This document shows positions 1 to 13,144 of a DNA stretch of 64,000 bases, in pieces. The stretch comes from Bin103 sp002238925. Its GTDB lineage: Bacteria; Spirochaetota; Spirochaetia; SZUA-6; Bin103. The position numbers and the translations under genes are program-made. Numbering within the stretch: the stretch's first letter is position 1; every line of letters starts with the position of its first letter. The notes under the pieces were generated by a model. It was not told the origin of the DNA, made no database searches, and worked only from the letters and a program-made list of their open reading frames with translations. The stretch spans positions 1,736,001-1,800,000 of the forward strand of contig OZ242313.1 of assembly GCA_965208065.1 (NCBI GenBank). Direction: 5' to 3'.

Positions 1-1097
1 GCGGTCACGCTGTACCCGCGCGGGTCAGCGCCATGCACGGCGGCCACTTCTTCCTGACCGTAGTCGGGCAGCGAGGTGCGCCCGAACTGCGGCCACGGCA
101 GACCGGCCGGGAACTCGGGCACGATCTCGATCTGAGTCAGGGATCGGCAGCCCTGGCGCATGGCGGTGCCGACGCAGTCGGTACCGGTATCGCCGCCGCC
201 GATCACCAGCACGTCCTTGCCTCCGGCGTCGATGGGCGGCCGCCCGGAGGCACCGTCGAGCAGCCAGCGGGTGTTGGCGGTGAGATACTCCATCGCCTGG
301 TGGATGCCGTCCAACGCGCGGCCCGGGATCGGCAGGTCGCGCGGCTTGGTAGCCCCGCAGCACAGCACGACCGAGTCGAACTGTTCGCGCAGGTCGGGGC
401 CGGACAGGTCGCGGCCCACCTCGACGCCGGTGTGAAACTCGACTCCCGCGCGCCGCATCAGGTCGACGCGGCGATCCACGAGCGGCTTTTCCAGCTTCAT
501 GTTGGGGATGCCGTACATCAGCAGTCCGCCGATGCGGTCCTCGCGCTCGTACACGGTGACCAGGTGGCCGGCGCTATTGAGCTGATCCGCGCACGCCAGT
601 CCCGCGGGGCCCGATCCGACCACCGCCACCCGCTTGCCGGTGCGCACGGCCGGCGGGGCCGCCTCGACCCAGCCCGATTCGAAGCCGCGTTCGATGATCG
701 CCCACTCGGTGTTCTTGATCGTCACCGGCGGCTCGATGATGGCCAGCACGCAGGCGGACTCGCAGGGCGCCGGACACACCTTGCCGGTGAATTCGGGGAA
801 GTTGTTGGTCTTGTGCAGGCGGTCGAGCGCGTCGCGCCACAGCCCGCGGTACACCAGGTCGTTCCACTCCGGGATCAGGTTGTTGAGCGGGCAGCCGACA
901 GTCTGCCGGGTATCCGCGCGGCCGTCGCCGGTGTGGCAGAACGGGGTGCCGCAATCCATGCACCGGGAGGCCTGGGCGCGCAGCTCTTCGTCGCCCGCGT
1001 GGCCGTGAAAATCGGCCCAGTCGGCAACGCGCGCGGCCGGGTCGCGGTCGGGCGGCAGGTTGCGGTCTATTTCCTTGAATCCGGTTGGCTTTCCCAT
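1..1097 (-). CDS. gltD: Glutamate synthase small subunit GltD (3' end beyond window)
   Basis: This is the FAD/NADPH-binding small subunit of glutamate synthase. It passes electrons from NAD(P)H through iron-sulfur clusters to GltB, which makes glutamate from glutamine and 2-oxoglutarate in the cytoplasm. Reading begins MGKPTGFKEIDR. The N-terminal cluster cysteines appear in RCMDCGTPFC and CPAPCESAC, followed by a dinucleotide-binding glycine motif (VAVVGSGPAGLAC) and a second one (VLVIGGGDTGTDC). About 365 residues are present and the frame runs off the left edge; the family is usually 470-490 residues. It starts 24 bases after the gltB stop, so the two form one gltBD operon. The family is clear; only the C-terminus is missing. 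Confidence 0.93.
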   Translation of the reverse strand, partial: MGKPTGFKEIDRNLPPDRDPAARVADWADFHGHAGDEELRAQASRCMDCGTPFCHTGDGRADTRQTVGCPLNNLIPEWNDLVYRGLWRDALDRLHKTNNFPEFTGKVCPAPCESACVLAIIEPPVTIKNTEWAIIERGFESGWVEAAPPAVRTGKRVAVVGSGPAGLACADQLNSAGHLVTVYEREDRIGGLLMYGIPNMKLEKPLVDRRVDLMRRAGVEFHTGVEVGRDLSGPDLREQFDSVVLCCGATKPRDLPIPGRALDGIHQAMEYLTANTRWLLDGASGRPPIDAGGKDVLVIGGGDTGTDCVGTAMRQGCRSLTQIEIVPEFPAGLPWPQFGRTSLPDYGQEEVAAVHGADPRGYSVT

Positions 1098-1121
1098 GAT
1101 CTGTCCGTGCTGCCTGCGGGC

Positions 1122-5776
<4,655 letters not shown>

Positions 5777-6038
5777 GTCAGCGCTCCGGCAGCGCGGTGC
5801 GGATAACCTCCAGATCTGGTGAGCCAATATACTAAGAGCGCGAGCGAACGGAATGTCGCTTTGCTGTGGCGTCCGTCAAGCGTTGCGCGTCTGCACCGAC
5901 GCACGCACGCCGTGCCAGTCGCGTCGCCGGGTGCGTACCATAGTGGAAGCGGGCAATATAGTCAATCCCGACAGTGTTGTCCGTTCCCCAAATCCTCGCC
6001 CAAGGGCGCCGGCGACCCCGCGGAAGGCTGCAGATTGG

Positions 6039-6776
6039 TCAGTCCCAGATGCCGGCGTCTGTGAGCGCGGTGGTAACCGCCTGCGCCCAGCCGCGGTTGG
6101 CGGCCGGGCTCGCCGGCGAGGGATGCAGAATCTGCACCGTGCGCGGGCGCGCGGGGGGCGGCATCGGAAGGACGGCCCTGGCTGCGGCGCGCATGGCGAA
6201 TGCGCCGACGCCGACCAGCCAGCGCGGGCGAAGATGCTCGACCACGGCCAGCAGGTGGCGGTCGCAGAGCGCCAGCAGGGGCGAGCGCTCGGCAGCCGGG
6301 AGCTTGTCGGGGGTGCGGTTGCGGCCGGATGCCTCGACGAACATCAGCGGACAGTAGTTGGCGACGAAGTGGTCGCGGAAGAACGCACCCGGCGTGCCGA
6401 AGCGGTCCCGGAACAGCCCCCACAGGCGGGCGCCGCTGATTTCTCTGCGCGGGCACGCGAAGCCCTCGATGGGCCGCTTGGGGTGCTCGCGGGCCGGGGC
6501 GTCCACCGCGCAGTCGATGCCGAGCCAGTCGCGCGCCGTGTGTACCTCGCCGAACGGCACCCCGGTCTGCGCCATGCCGAACGGGCCCGGATTCATGCCC
6601 AGGAACAGCACCGCCGCCCGGCGCGGCGCCCAAGATTCGACGAACGCGCGAAAGCCGCACCAAGCGTAGTCCAGCGGCGCGTATACGGTGTCTACGGGCG
6701 CGCCGAAACGCAGCGTGGCCAGATCGCGGCTCATCTCGCGTGCCGCCGCAAGTAGCGGTTCCGGGTGGCGGTCCAT
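6039..6776 (-). CDS. SMUG1-type uracil-DNA glycosylase
   Basis: This is a uracil-DNA glycosylase of the single-strand-selective monofunctional (SMUG1) family. It excises uracil and oxidised pyrimidines from DNA at the start of base-excision repair. Of 245 residues, motif 1 reads LGMNPGPFGMAQTGVPFGE and motif 2 reads HPSPASPAANRGW; both closely match the animal SMUG1 active-site motifs as I recall them. I start it at MDRHPEPLL (6776). The open frame continues upstream only because the tandem repeat beyond it has no stops. The gene diverges from the DUF1015 gene across that repeat. SMUG1 is uncommon in bacteria compared with Ung and the UdgA/B families, so the protein may have been acquired by transfer. 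Family call is firm; precise substrate range is not visible. Confidence 0.88.
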   Translation of the reverse strand: MDRHPEPLLAAAREMSRDLATLRFGAPVDTVYAPLDYAWCGFRAFVESWAPRRAAVLFLGMNPGPFGMAQTGVPFGEVHTARDWLGIDCAVDAPAREHPKRPIEGFACPRREISGARLWGLFRDRFGTPGAFFRDHFVANYCPLMFVEASGRNRTPDKLPAAERSPLLALCDRHLLAVVEHLRPRWLVGVGAFAMRAAARAVLPMPPPARPRTVQILHPSPASPAANRGWAQAVTTALTDAGIWD

Positions 6777-6806
6777 CGCAATGTGGCCGGTACGGTAGCG
6801 CATTCT

Positions 6807-6941
6807 GCCGCGGAATGCATTGTGCGCAGAATGCATTGTGCCGCAGAATGCATTGTGCCGCAGAATGCATTGTGCCGCAGAATGCATTGTGCCGCAGAAT
6901 GCATTGTGCCGCAGAATGCATTGTGCCGCAGAATGCATTGT
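6807..6941. repeat. 17-bp tandem repeat array, eight units
   Basis: Eight consecutive copies of GCCGCAGAATGCATTGT fill most of the 216-bp spacer between two divergent genes. Units 3-8 (6840-6941) are identical. Unit 1 (6807-6823) has one substitution, CGG for CAG, and unit 2 (6824-6839) lacks one C. Each unit carries the perfect 8-bp palindrome AATGCATT. The array is stop-free on both strands, which extends spurious open frames across it. It is too short-period and lacks spacers, so it is not CRISPR. Confidence 0.97.
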
Positions 6942-6992
6942 GCCGCGGCTGCCCTGCTTGCCGGCGTGGCCGGGTCCAAGGCACGATGCGGC

Positions 6993-8393
6993 ATGGCCAC
7001 CGCCGCCAACGAGGTGCTGCCGCTGAGCGCGCTCCACTACGACGCAAGCCAGGTCGGTCGGATCGGAGACTGCCTGGCACCGCCGTACGACGTGATCACG
7101 CCGGCGATGCAGGAGGCGTACCACGCGCAGCATCCGTATAACGTGGTGCGGTTGACGCTCGGACGGCAGCATGCCGGCGACACCGGTATCGACAACCGCT
7201 ACACGCGCGCCGCGGCCACGCTCGACGACTGGCTGGCCGGTGGCGTGCTGCGCGCCGCCGCACGGCCCGCGTTCTGGGTGTACGAACAGAGTTTCGCGCT
7301 GCCCGAGGCTGGCCCCCGGCAGGTCACCGGGCTGATCGGACGGGTGCGCCTGCACGACTACGGCTCCGGAGCGATCCTGCCACATGAGCAGGTGATGGGC
7401 GGGGTGGTGGAGGACCGGCTGCGGCTGACGCGCGCGTGCAACGTACAGATGGAATACATCTGGTCGATCTACCGCGAGCGCACCGGCGAGGTGGACCGGC
7501 TGCTTGAGCAGGCCAAGTCGGCGCCGGCGATGATCGATCATGTCGAGCGGGCGCTGGAAGAAGGGGCGCACGGCGCCGACGCGGAGGCTGTCCGGCACCG
7601 CCTGTGGCGGCTTGCGGACCGGGCGGGAATGGCCTCGATCTCGCGGGCGCTGGGCCGGGGGCCAATCTATATCGCCGACGGCCACCACCGCTATCAGACC
7701 ATGCTGCACTACCGGAACGAGATGCGGCGCCGCCATCCGGACGCCGGACCGGATGCGCCGTGGGAGTTTATCCTGATGTTCCTGGTCAACAGCGAGCATC
7801 AGCAGGTGACCATTCTGCCGATTCATCGCCTGCTGTACGGATCCGCGATCGACGATGCCGGTGTACTGGAGCGGGGCCTGGCCGAGCATTTCGCCGTGCG
7901 CCGGTACCGCCCCGGGGATGCCGGACGGTCCGCCGCCGAGCGGCACTGGCTGCGCGACCTGGCCGCGGTGGGACCGGACGAGCGCAAGCTGGGCCTCTAC
8001 CTGCGTGGCAGCGGTACGTTCCTGGCCGCCACCTTGCGGGAGGGAGCGGCGGCGTCGAGTGCGGGAGCCGAACACGCCTCGCCGCGCTGGTTGCGGCTGG
8101 ACGTCAACGTGCTCAACGACCTGGTGCTGCGGCGCATCTTCGGGGTTACCGAGGCGGAACTGGACGGCGGCACGCGGGTGAGCTACACGCACGCCGCCGG
8201 CGAGGCGCTGGCGGCGGTCGACGGCGGCCGCGCCGACGTGGCGCTGGTGATGAATGCGACCGCGCTTGACGACGTGCTGGCGGTCGCCGACGGCGGCGAG
8301 CGGCTGCCGCGCAAGTCCACGTTCTTCTACCCGAAGCCGGTATCGGGCCTGTTGCTCTACCCGATGGCGGAGCGCGGCGACACCACCGGGTAG
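6993..8393 (+). CDS. DUF1015 family protein
   Basis: This 466-residue protein belongs to the widespread DUF1015 family (COG4198), whose biochemical role is not established. It begins MATAANEVLPLSALHYD, and typical family signatures follow: DCLAPPYDVI near the N-terminus, ADGHHRYQTML in the middle, and the C-terminal KSTFFYPKPVSGLLLYP. The start at 6993 is chosen because the upstream in-frame sequence is translated tandem repeat. The gene is followed six bases later by an aminotransferase, suggesting co-transcription. In many genomes DUF1015 genes sit beside amino-acid metabolism genes, which fits here, but no substrate can be read from the sequence. Confidence 0.88.
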   Translation: MATAANEVLPLSALHYDASQVGRIGDCLAPPYDVITPAMQEAYHAQHPYNVVRLTLGRQHAGDTGIDNRYTRAAATLDDWLAGGVLRAAARPAFWVYEQSFALPEAGPRQVTGLIGRVRLHDYGSGAILPHEQVMGGVVEDRLRLTRACNVQMEYIWSIYRERTGEVDRLLEQAKSAPAMIDHVERALEEGAHGADAEAVRHRLWRLADRAGMASISRALGRGPIYIADGHHRYQTMLHYRNEMRRRHPDAGPDAPWEFILMFLVNSEHQQVTILPIHRLLYGSAIDDAGVLERGLAEHFAVRRYRPGDAGRSAAERHWLRDLAAVGPDERKLGLYLRGSGTFLAATLREGAAASSAGAEHASPRWLRLDVNVLNDLVLRRIFGVTEAELDGGTRVSYTHAAGEALAAVDGGRADVALVMNATALDDVLAVADGGERLPRKSTFFYPKPVSGLLLYPMAERGDTTG

Positions 8394-8399
8394 GGCGCG

Positions 8400-9599
8400 A
8401 TGGCCGCCGCTCCGTTCGCCGATACGTTTCCGGACCGCTACGAGCCGAACGAGTTGACCCGCCTGGTCGCGGCACGCCGGGCCGCCGGGCAGCCGGTGGT
8501 CGACCTGACCGAGAGCAATCCCGCGACGCTGGGACTGAGCCCCGATCCGCTGCGCCTGGCTCCGCGGCTGAGCGCCGGGGCGCGCGGGTACCAGCCCGAA
8601 CCGTGCGGCGCCGCCGCGGCGCGCGAGGCGGTTGCCGCCTGCTACCGGGAGCGCGGCCTGGCGGTGGCGGCCAGGCAGGTGGTGCTCGCCGCCAGCACCA
8701 GCGAAGCGTACGGCTGGCTGTTCAAGCTGCTGTGCGGTGCCGGCGACCGGGTGTTGGTGCCGGTGCCCGGCTACCCGCTATGCGCCGACCTGGCGCACCT
8801 GGAGCGGGTCGTTGCCCGGCCCTACCGGCTGAGCGCGGGCGCGTCGGGATGGCATCCGGACCGCGCCGACGTGGCCGCCGGGCTGCGGGCCGGCGCGCGC
8901 GCGGTCATCGCCATCAGTCCGCATAACCCGACCGGCGCGTACCTGACCGCCGAGGACGCGCGCTGGCTGAGCGCGGCCTGCGCCGACCACGGCGCGGCGT
9001 TGATCGTGGACGAGGTGTTCGCCGACTACCCCTGGGACGGACATGCCGGTACGCCGGCCCCCGGCGGCCGCGGGCCGGCGTTGACCTTTTTGCTCGGCGG
9101 GCTGTCGAAGGCGCTGGCACTGCCGCAACTCAAGTGCGGCTGGATCGTGGTGGCGGGACCGCCGCCGCTGGCCGGCGCGGCGGCCGCCCACCTGGAGTTT
9201 CTCGGCGATGCGTACCTGTCGGTCAACGGCATGGTGCAGGCGGCGCTGCCGGAGCTGCTGGCGCGCCGCGCCGAAGTGCAGCGGCCGATCCTGGCGCGCG
9301 TGCGGGGCAACATCCAGGCCCTGCGCGAGGCCGCGCTGCCCGGCGCCCGCAGCCCGCGCGGGAGCGGCGGCGGTTGGTGGTGGCTGCAGCCGCTGCGCGG
9401 GATCGATTCCGACGATGCCGGGTTCGCGGCCGCGCTGCTGCGCGAGCGCGGCACCCTGGTGCATCCCGGCTACCTGTTCGATGCCGGGCAGCCGAGCGTG
9501 GCGCTGTCGTTGATCGTGCCGCCGCCGGTCCTCACGGAGGGCGTGGCGCACTTGGCGGCGGCGATGGAGGAGCATACCTTATTGAACCGCGCGTATTGA
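8400..9599 (+). CDS. PLP-dependent aminotransferase, class I/II
   Basis: A cytoplasmic fold-type I aminotransferase of 399 residues. PLP-site features in order: the SEAYGWLFKLL segment where the phosphate is held, the Asn-containing SPHNPTGAYL, the Asp-containing ALIVDEVFADY, and the Schiff-base lysine in LLGGLSKALALPQLKCGW. The C-terminus keeps the usual small domain with a LVHPGYLFD segment. It lies six bases downstream of the DUF1015 gene, with which it probably forms an operon. The amino-acid substrate cannot be told from the motifs; it is not close to AlaA, also in this window. Confidence 0.87.
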   Translation: MAAAPFADTFPDRYEPNELTRLVAARRAAGQPVVDLTESNPATLGLSPDPLRLAPRLSAGARGYQPEPCGAAAAREAVAACYRERGLAVAARQVVLAASTSEAYGWLFKLLCGAGDRVLVPVPGYPLCADLAHLERVVARPYRLSAGASGWHPDRADVAAGLRAGARAVIAISPHNPTGAYLTAEDARWLSAACADHGAALIVDEVFADYPWDGHAGTPAPGGRGPALTFLLGGLSKALALPQLKCGWIVVAGPPPLAGAAAAHLEFLGDAYLSVNGMVQAALPELLARRAEVQRPILARVRGNIQALREAALPGARSPRGSGGGWWWLQPLRGIDSDDAGFAAALLRERGTLVHPGYLFDAGQPSVALSLIVPPPVLTEGVAHLAAAMEEHTLLNRAY

Positions 9600-9645
9600 C
9601 CGATGCGAAGATCATGAGCACGGTCACTGCGTGACACGGAAGACC

Positions 9646-11124
9646 ATGAGTACCGATACACAGGTATCGCCCCGTGGGCGGCACACTCGGACCGGAGCAC
9701 GACCAGCGGCCGTGGCCGCCAGCTTGGCGATGCTGGTTTCGCTGGCGGCGTTGCCCGGCTGTGTCGGCGTCGCCGACGTGCAACAGACGGTCGAGTTCAT
9801 GGAGCACTACCGCGCCGGCGAGTTCGCGGCGGCGAGCAATCTGATCGGCGGTCCCACCGGGCTCGACTACCAGGCGGACAATCTGCTTACCTCGCTGCAC
9901 GTCGGCATGGCACTGCGCAACGAGCAGCGCCACGACGCCGCGCGGGTGGCGTTCGACCGCGCCGAGGGGCAGTTGCTTTGGAAGTCGGACGAGGTGGCAT
10001 CGGTCGAGGACGTGCTCGGCGTCGGTTTGAGCCTGATCGCCAGCGACCTGGCGCTGTCCTACCACGGCAACATCTACGAGGGCGTGCTGGTCAATACCTA
10101 CAAGGCGCTCGGCGCGCTGGCGGCGGGCGATCCCGACCGGGCGCGGGTGGAGTTGAATCGGGCGGCGCAGCGGCAGGACAACGCGGTCGACCAACTCGCG
10201 GTCAAGGTGAGTGCGCTGACCGCGAACGAGGACGAGGACGCGCAGCAGCAGCACCAGGAGGAGATCGACGAGGCCGTCGCCGAGGTGATGGACCCGGACG
10301 GACCGGTCGCCAGGCGGCTCGACGCCGTCGACTCGCTCGGGCAGTACCAGGGTCTGCGCAATCCGTTCACCGACTGGCTGCACGGCGTGTTCCGGTTGGC
10401 CACCGGGGAGGCCAACCGTGCCTCCAACCTGTTGCGTGACGCGGTGGTGGTGGACGGACGCCGCAATCGCCACCTGCTCGCCGACTTCGCGGCCGCCGAA
10501 CGCATCGCGCAGGGCGGCAAGGCGGAGAGCGACCGGGTGTGGGTCATTCACGAGGATGGCCTCGGGCCCCGCCTCGATGAGTTCCGGTTCGATATATTCG
10601 TGCCCACCGAGCACGGTCTGATCGCGGTCGGGACGGCGCTGCCGACGCTGTATGGCGGCACGCCCGCGTACGGCAGCCTGACCGTGCGAGCCGACGGCCG
10701 CAGCACCGAAACGGAGCCGGTGTTGCACCTCGACCGCTACGTGGCAACCGAGTTTCGCGCCGGCTACGACGGGGTAGTGTTCAAGGCGGTGGCGGCGGCG
10801 GTAATCCGGGTGCTGGTGCAGGCCGAGTTGCAGAAGGGTTCCGACAGCAGCGGGTTCTTCGGGGCGCTGGCCAAGGTTGTGGTGCCGGCGGCGGCCACCA
10901 TCGTGACGCAGGCCGACACGCGCATATGGCGCGCGCTGCCGCACACCATCGGGATAGCGAGCCTGCCGCGGCCCGCCGATGATATATTACGTATAGGAGC
11001 AGCGGGTGCGCCCGGCATCGGCGAGGTAAGCCTGCCGCCGGGGCGGTTCGTAATCGTTACGGTCACCACCACGCGTCCGGGGGCACCGCCGGCGCTGAAC
11101 ACCTATTCCCTGCTCGGAGGTTGA
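9646..11124 (+). CDS. COG3014-like outer-membrane lipoprotein
   Basis: First gene of a four-gene envelope operon, encoding 492 residues. The N-terminus has a basic stretch, a hydrophobic core and a lipobox-like LAALPGC, so it is probably lipid-anchored. The mature part is helical and TPR-like (repeated Ala/Leu/Arg patterns through about residue 290) and then becomes more beta-rich, with a late hydrophobic helix. It resembles the uncharacterised COG3014 lipoproteins that in other bacteria sit directly before lpoB. I chose ATG at 9646 rather than GTG at 9631. Its stop is six bases before the lpoB ATG, with a CGGAGG ribosome-binding site in its last codons. Function is inferred only from context: envelope or peptidoglycan synthesis. 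Confidence 0.7.
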   Translation: MSTDTQVSPRGRHTRTGARPAAVAASLAMLVSLAALPGCVGVADVQQTVEFMEHYRAGEFAAASNLIGGPTGLDYQADNLLTSLHVGMALRNEQRHDAARVAFDRAEGQLLWKSDEVASVEDVLGVGLSLIASDLALSYHGNIYEGVLVNTYKALGALAAGDPDRARVELNRAAQRQDNAVDQLAVKVSALTANEDEDAQQQHQEEIDEAVAEVMDPDGPVARRLDAVDSLGQYQGLRNPFTDWLHGVFRLATGEANRASNLLRDAVVVDGRRNRHLLADFAAAERIAQGGKAESDRVWVIHEDGLGPRLDEFRFDIFVPTEHGLIAVGTALPTLYGGTPAYGSLTVRADGRSTETEPVLHLDRYVATEFRAGYDGVVFKAVAAAVIRVLVQAELQKGSDSSGFFGALAKVVVPAAATIVTQADTRIWRALPHTIGIASLPRPADDILRIGAAGAPGIGEVSLPPGRFVIVTVTTTRPGAPPALNTYSLLGG

Positions 11125-11129
11125 ACCCC

Positions 11130-11756
11130 ATGAGAATTCATCTGCTTGCACTTGCCGTCGCCGCCGCCGTATTGACCGGCTGCGCCACCACCGGTCCGCA
11201 ATACCTGACCGGACCCGGCACCGACCGGCCCGATCCGCGCGGCGAGACCGTCCTGGGTCTCGACTACCGCGACTTCGAGTATGCCGCCGAGCAGGCGGTA
11301 GATTCGTTTCTGTCCAGTCCGCTGTCGCGCAAGCCGGGCAGCACCGCGCCGTGGGTAATGGCGATCAGCCGCATGGTCAACGACACCGCGCTCAACATCG
11401 ACACCGACCAGTTGATCAAGAAGATCCGGGTCGACCTGCTCGACAGCGGCAGGGTGATTGTGACTACCGCGGTGGGCCTGGAGGGGCCGGAAGATCCGCT
11501 GGCCGCCAAGACGCGCGAGTTGCAGGACTCGGAGCTGTTCAACCAGGAAACCGTGGCCCAGGACGGCACCATGGTGGCACCCGAGTTGAGCCTGTCAGGC
11601 AAGATCATCGGGCGCACCAACCGGGTGGGCGACAAGCAGCAGGTGGACTACTACTTCCAGCTCACCGCCACCAACATCGAGACCGGACTCGCCTACTGGG
11701 AGTTCGAGGAAGTAATCGCCAAGATCGGCGACAACGAACGCTTCTCGTGGGAGTAA
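11130..11756 (+). CDS. lpoB: Penicillin-binding protein activator LpoB-like lipoprotein
   Basis: A 208-residue lipoprotein matching the LpoB/COG3417 family. In enterobacteria this family reaches through the periplasm to activate the bifunctional peptidoglycan synthase PBP1b. The signal peptide MRIHLLALAVAAAVLTGC ends in a clear LTGC lipobox. The globular domain includes DYRDFEYAAEQAVDSFL near the start and the family's characteristic SLSGKIIGRTNRVGDK with DYYFQLTATNIETG near the end. ATG at 11130 is preferred over TTG at 11121, because the ribosome-binding site CGGAGG (11115-11120) is optimally spaced for the former. Its TAA overlaps the next ATG (TAATG), so translation of the next gene is coupled. 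Confidence 0.85.
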   Translation: MRIHLLALAVAAAVLTGCATTGPQYLTGPGTDRPDPRGETVLGLDYRDFEYAAEQAVDSFLSSPLSRKPGSTAPWVMAISRMVNDTALNIDTDQLIKKIRVDLLDSGRVIVTTAVGLEGPEDPLAAKTRELQDSELFNQETVAQDGTMVAPELSLSGKIIGRTNRVGDKQQVDYYFQLTATNIETGLAYWEFEEVIAKIGDNERFSWE

Positions 11757-13126
11757 TGCTTCCCGTGACGTTGTCCGGGAAAATCAGGCTTTCGTCTGCG
11801 GCAATATCGGCCGTCTTGCTGGTTGTCCCTTCACTTGCATGGTCGCAGGACGCGGCAGCCGGTATCGATACCTGCTTCGATGGCCTCCCAAGCGTGGAGA
11901 TCGACCGAATGTTGGACCGATGGGAGCGGGAGGATCCTGTCGGCCAGGCCTTGTCCGCGCGGACAGATATCGCGATGGTTCGTGGCGGCGCGCTGGTCGG
12001 GAGGAACGCGCACGAAAGAGACTGGGGCAAACTGAGATCGACTGCCTACGTTCGTGCATACATGGATGCAATCAACGAATTCGTCAAGATGCGGAGAGGC
12101 GAGTTTACGGCCGAAAGGGTCCGAGAATACCTTCGGGACGATTCCGATGTTCTCGAAACGAGCGATCCGAATTCATATCTGGATAGAATCGGGATAAAGT
12201 CTGCGGCACTCATAGAGAAGCAGCTCGACAACGCACTTCAGGAAGAAGGGTTGAGTGCGGGTGAGATCGCGGATTTGACGGCTCCTGAAAAAGTAGTCAA
12301 GCTTCGCGACTCCATAGTTACGACGTCGACCAGTGAGGCTAGTGGAAGCGCTTCAGGCTTGGTTCCTGTCAAGACTATCGAAGTAGTCAACTGCGATGGT
12401 GAGACAGCGCTCGGCGTAGTGCTGGTCTACTCTCAGCGGATGGGGCAGTTCGCGGCTCAGATTGCGGATGGTGAGCCCATCACGCCGGATGTCGAGCGTG
12501 CTGGAACGTCCATTGTGGATAGGTTAAGTGCGTTTGCTGACCATGATCTAGTGACCGAGTTTGGCGTTCGTCGATGGTGGGACGAACAAGGGTATCCCGC
12601 GATCATTGCTTTCGGTCAATGGGGATGGAACTCGGCCAACATGAACAGTCGGCAGCAAGATCGCGCGTGGCAGGCCGCGAAGAGGCAGGCTGAGGCGCAG
12701 GCGATCTCCTACCTGACAGAATTCGTCAACTTGGCGACCGTCTTCCGGAGCGAGAGCGAGATGGGAGACATCCAGGAAGAAGCCACTGAACGCGATCGCG
12801 ACGGGATCGTTGAGAACATCGATACGACAAAGATTATCGACCGCATCATGAGCACCGCCCGCACAAGGTCACGGGTAGATATCACCGGCCTGACGACCCT
12901 TCGCACATGGTCCGCCGCGCATCCCTTGGCAAGCGACCAGGAGTTGGTGGGCGCTGTGGTTTATTGGTCGCCGGCTTTGGAGGACAGTGCACGTACGGGC
13001 TTGGGACTCAGTACGAAGCATGTTCCGCCGGAACAGACGGACGAAAAGAAAGCTGCACCGGAAGCGAGCCGGGTTGAGAGTGGTACGACGGAGAGCAAAG
13101 TGCAAACTGATGCCGCCGATTTTTAG
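11756..13126 (+). CDS. Exported protein of unknown function in the lpoB operon
   Basis: This 456-residue protein has a Sec-type signal peptide (hydrophobic ISAVLLVVPSLAWSQ, probable cleavage after AWS or WSQ) and no lipobox. The mature region is mostly charged and helical, with a conserved-looking ALGVVLVYSQRMGQFAAQI segment in the middle. An Ala/Gln-rich helix with QAEAQAISYLTEFVN follows, and the tail is Lys/Glu-rich. Start is ATG at 11756, overlapping the lpoB stop; the longer in-frame reading upstream is the shadow of lpoB. I do not recognise a domain confidently; exported proteins accompany LpoB/CsgG-like genes in several Gram-negatives. The DNA here is noticeably less GC-rich than neighbouring genes. 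Confidence 0.75.
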   Translation: MLPVTLSGKIRLSSAAISAVLLVVPSLAWSQDAAAGIDTCFDGLPSVEIDRMLDRWEREDPVGQALSARTDIAMVRGGALVGRNAHERDWGKLRSTAYVRAYMDAINEFVKMRRGEFTAERVREYLRDDSDVLETSDPNSYLDRIGIKSAALIEKQLDNALQEEGLSAGEIADLTAPEKVVKLRDSIVTTSTSEASGSASGLVPVKTIEVVNCDGETALGVVLVYSQRMGQFAAQIADGEPITPDVERAGTSIVDRLSAFADHDLVTEFGVRRWWDEQGYPAIIAFGQWGWNSANMNSRQQDRAWQAAKRQAEAQAISYLTEFVNLATVFRSESEMGDIQEEATERDRDGIVENIDTTKIIDRIMSTARTRSRVDITGLTTLRTWSAAHPLASDQELVGAVVYWSPALEDSARTGLGLSTKHVPPEQTDEKKAAPEASRVESGTTESKVQTDAADF

Positions 13127-13144
13127 CAATTGAGGGAGAACGTC

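Noticed and set aside
6807..6941. CRISPR array
   Set aside because: The units are contiguous with no unique spacers and no cas genes are present.
6777..8192. N-terminal extension of the SMUG1 gene through the repeat array and beyond
   Set aside because: The extra sequence is antisense to the DUF1015 gene and translated repeat, with no similarity to the family.
11351..11755. N-terminal extension of the exported protein in the lpoB operon
   Set aside because: It lies entirely inside lpoB in another frame; the signal peptide begins at 11756.
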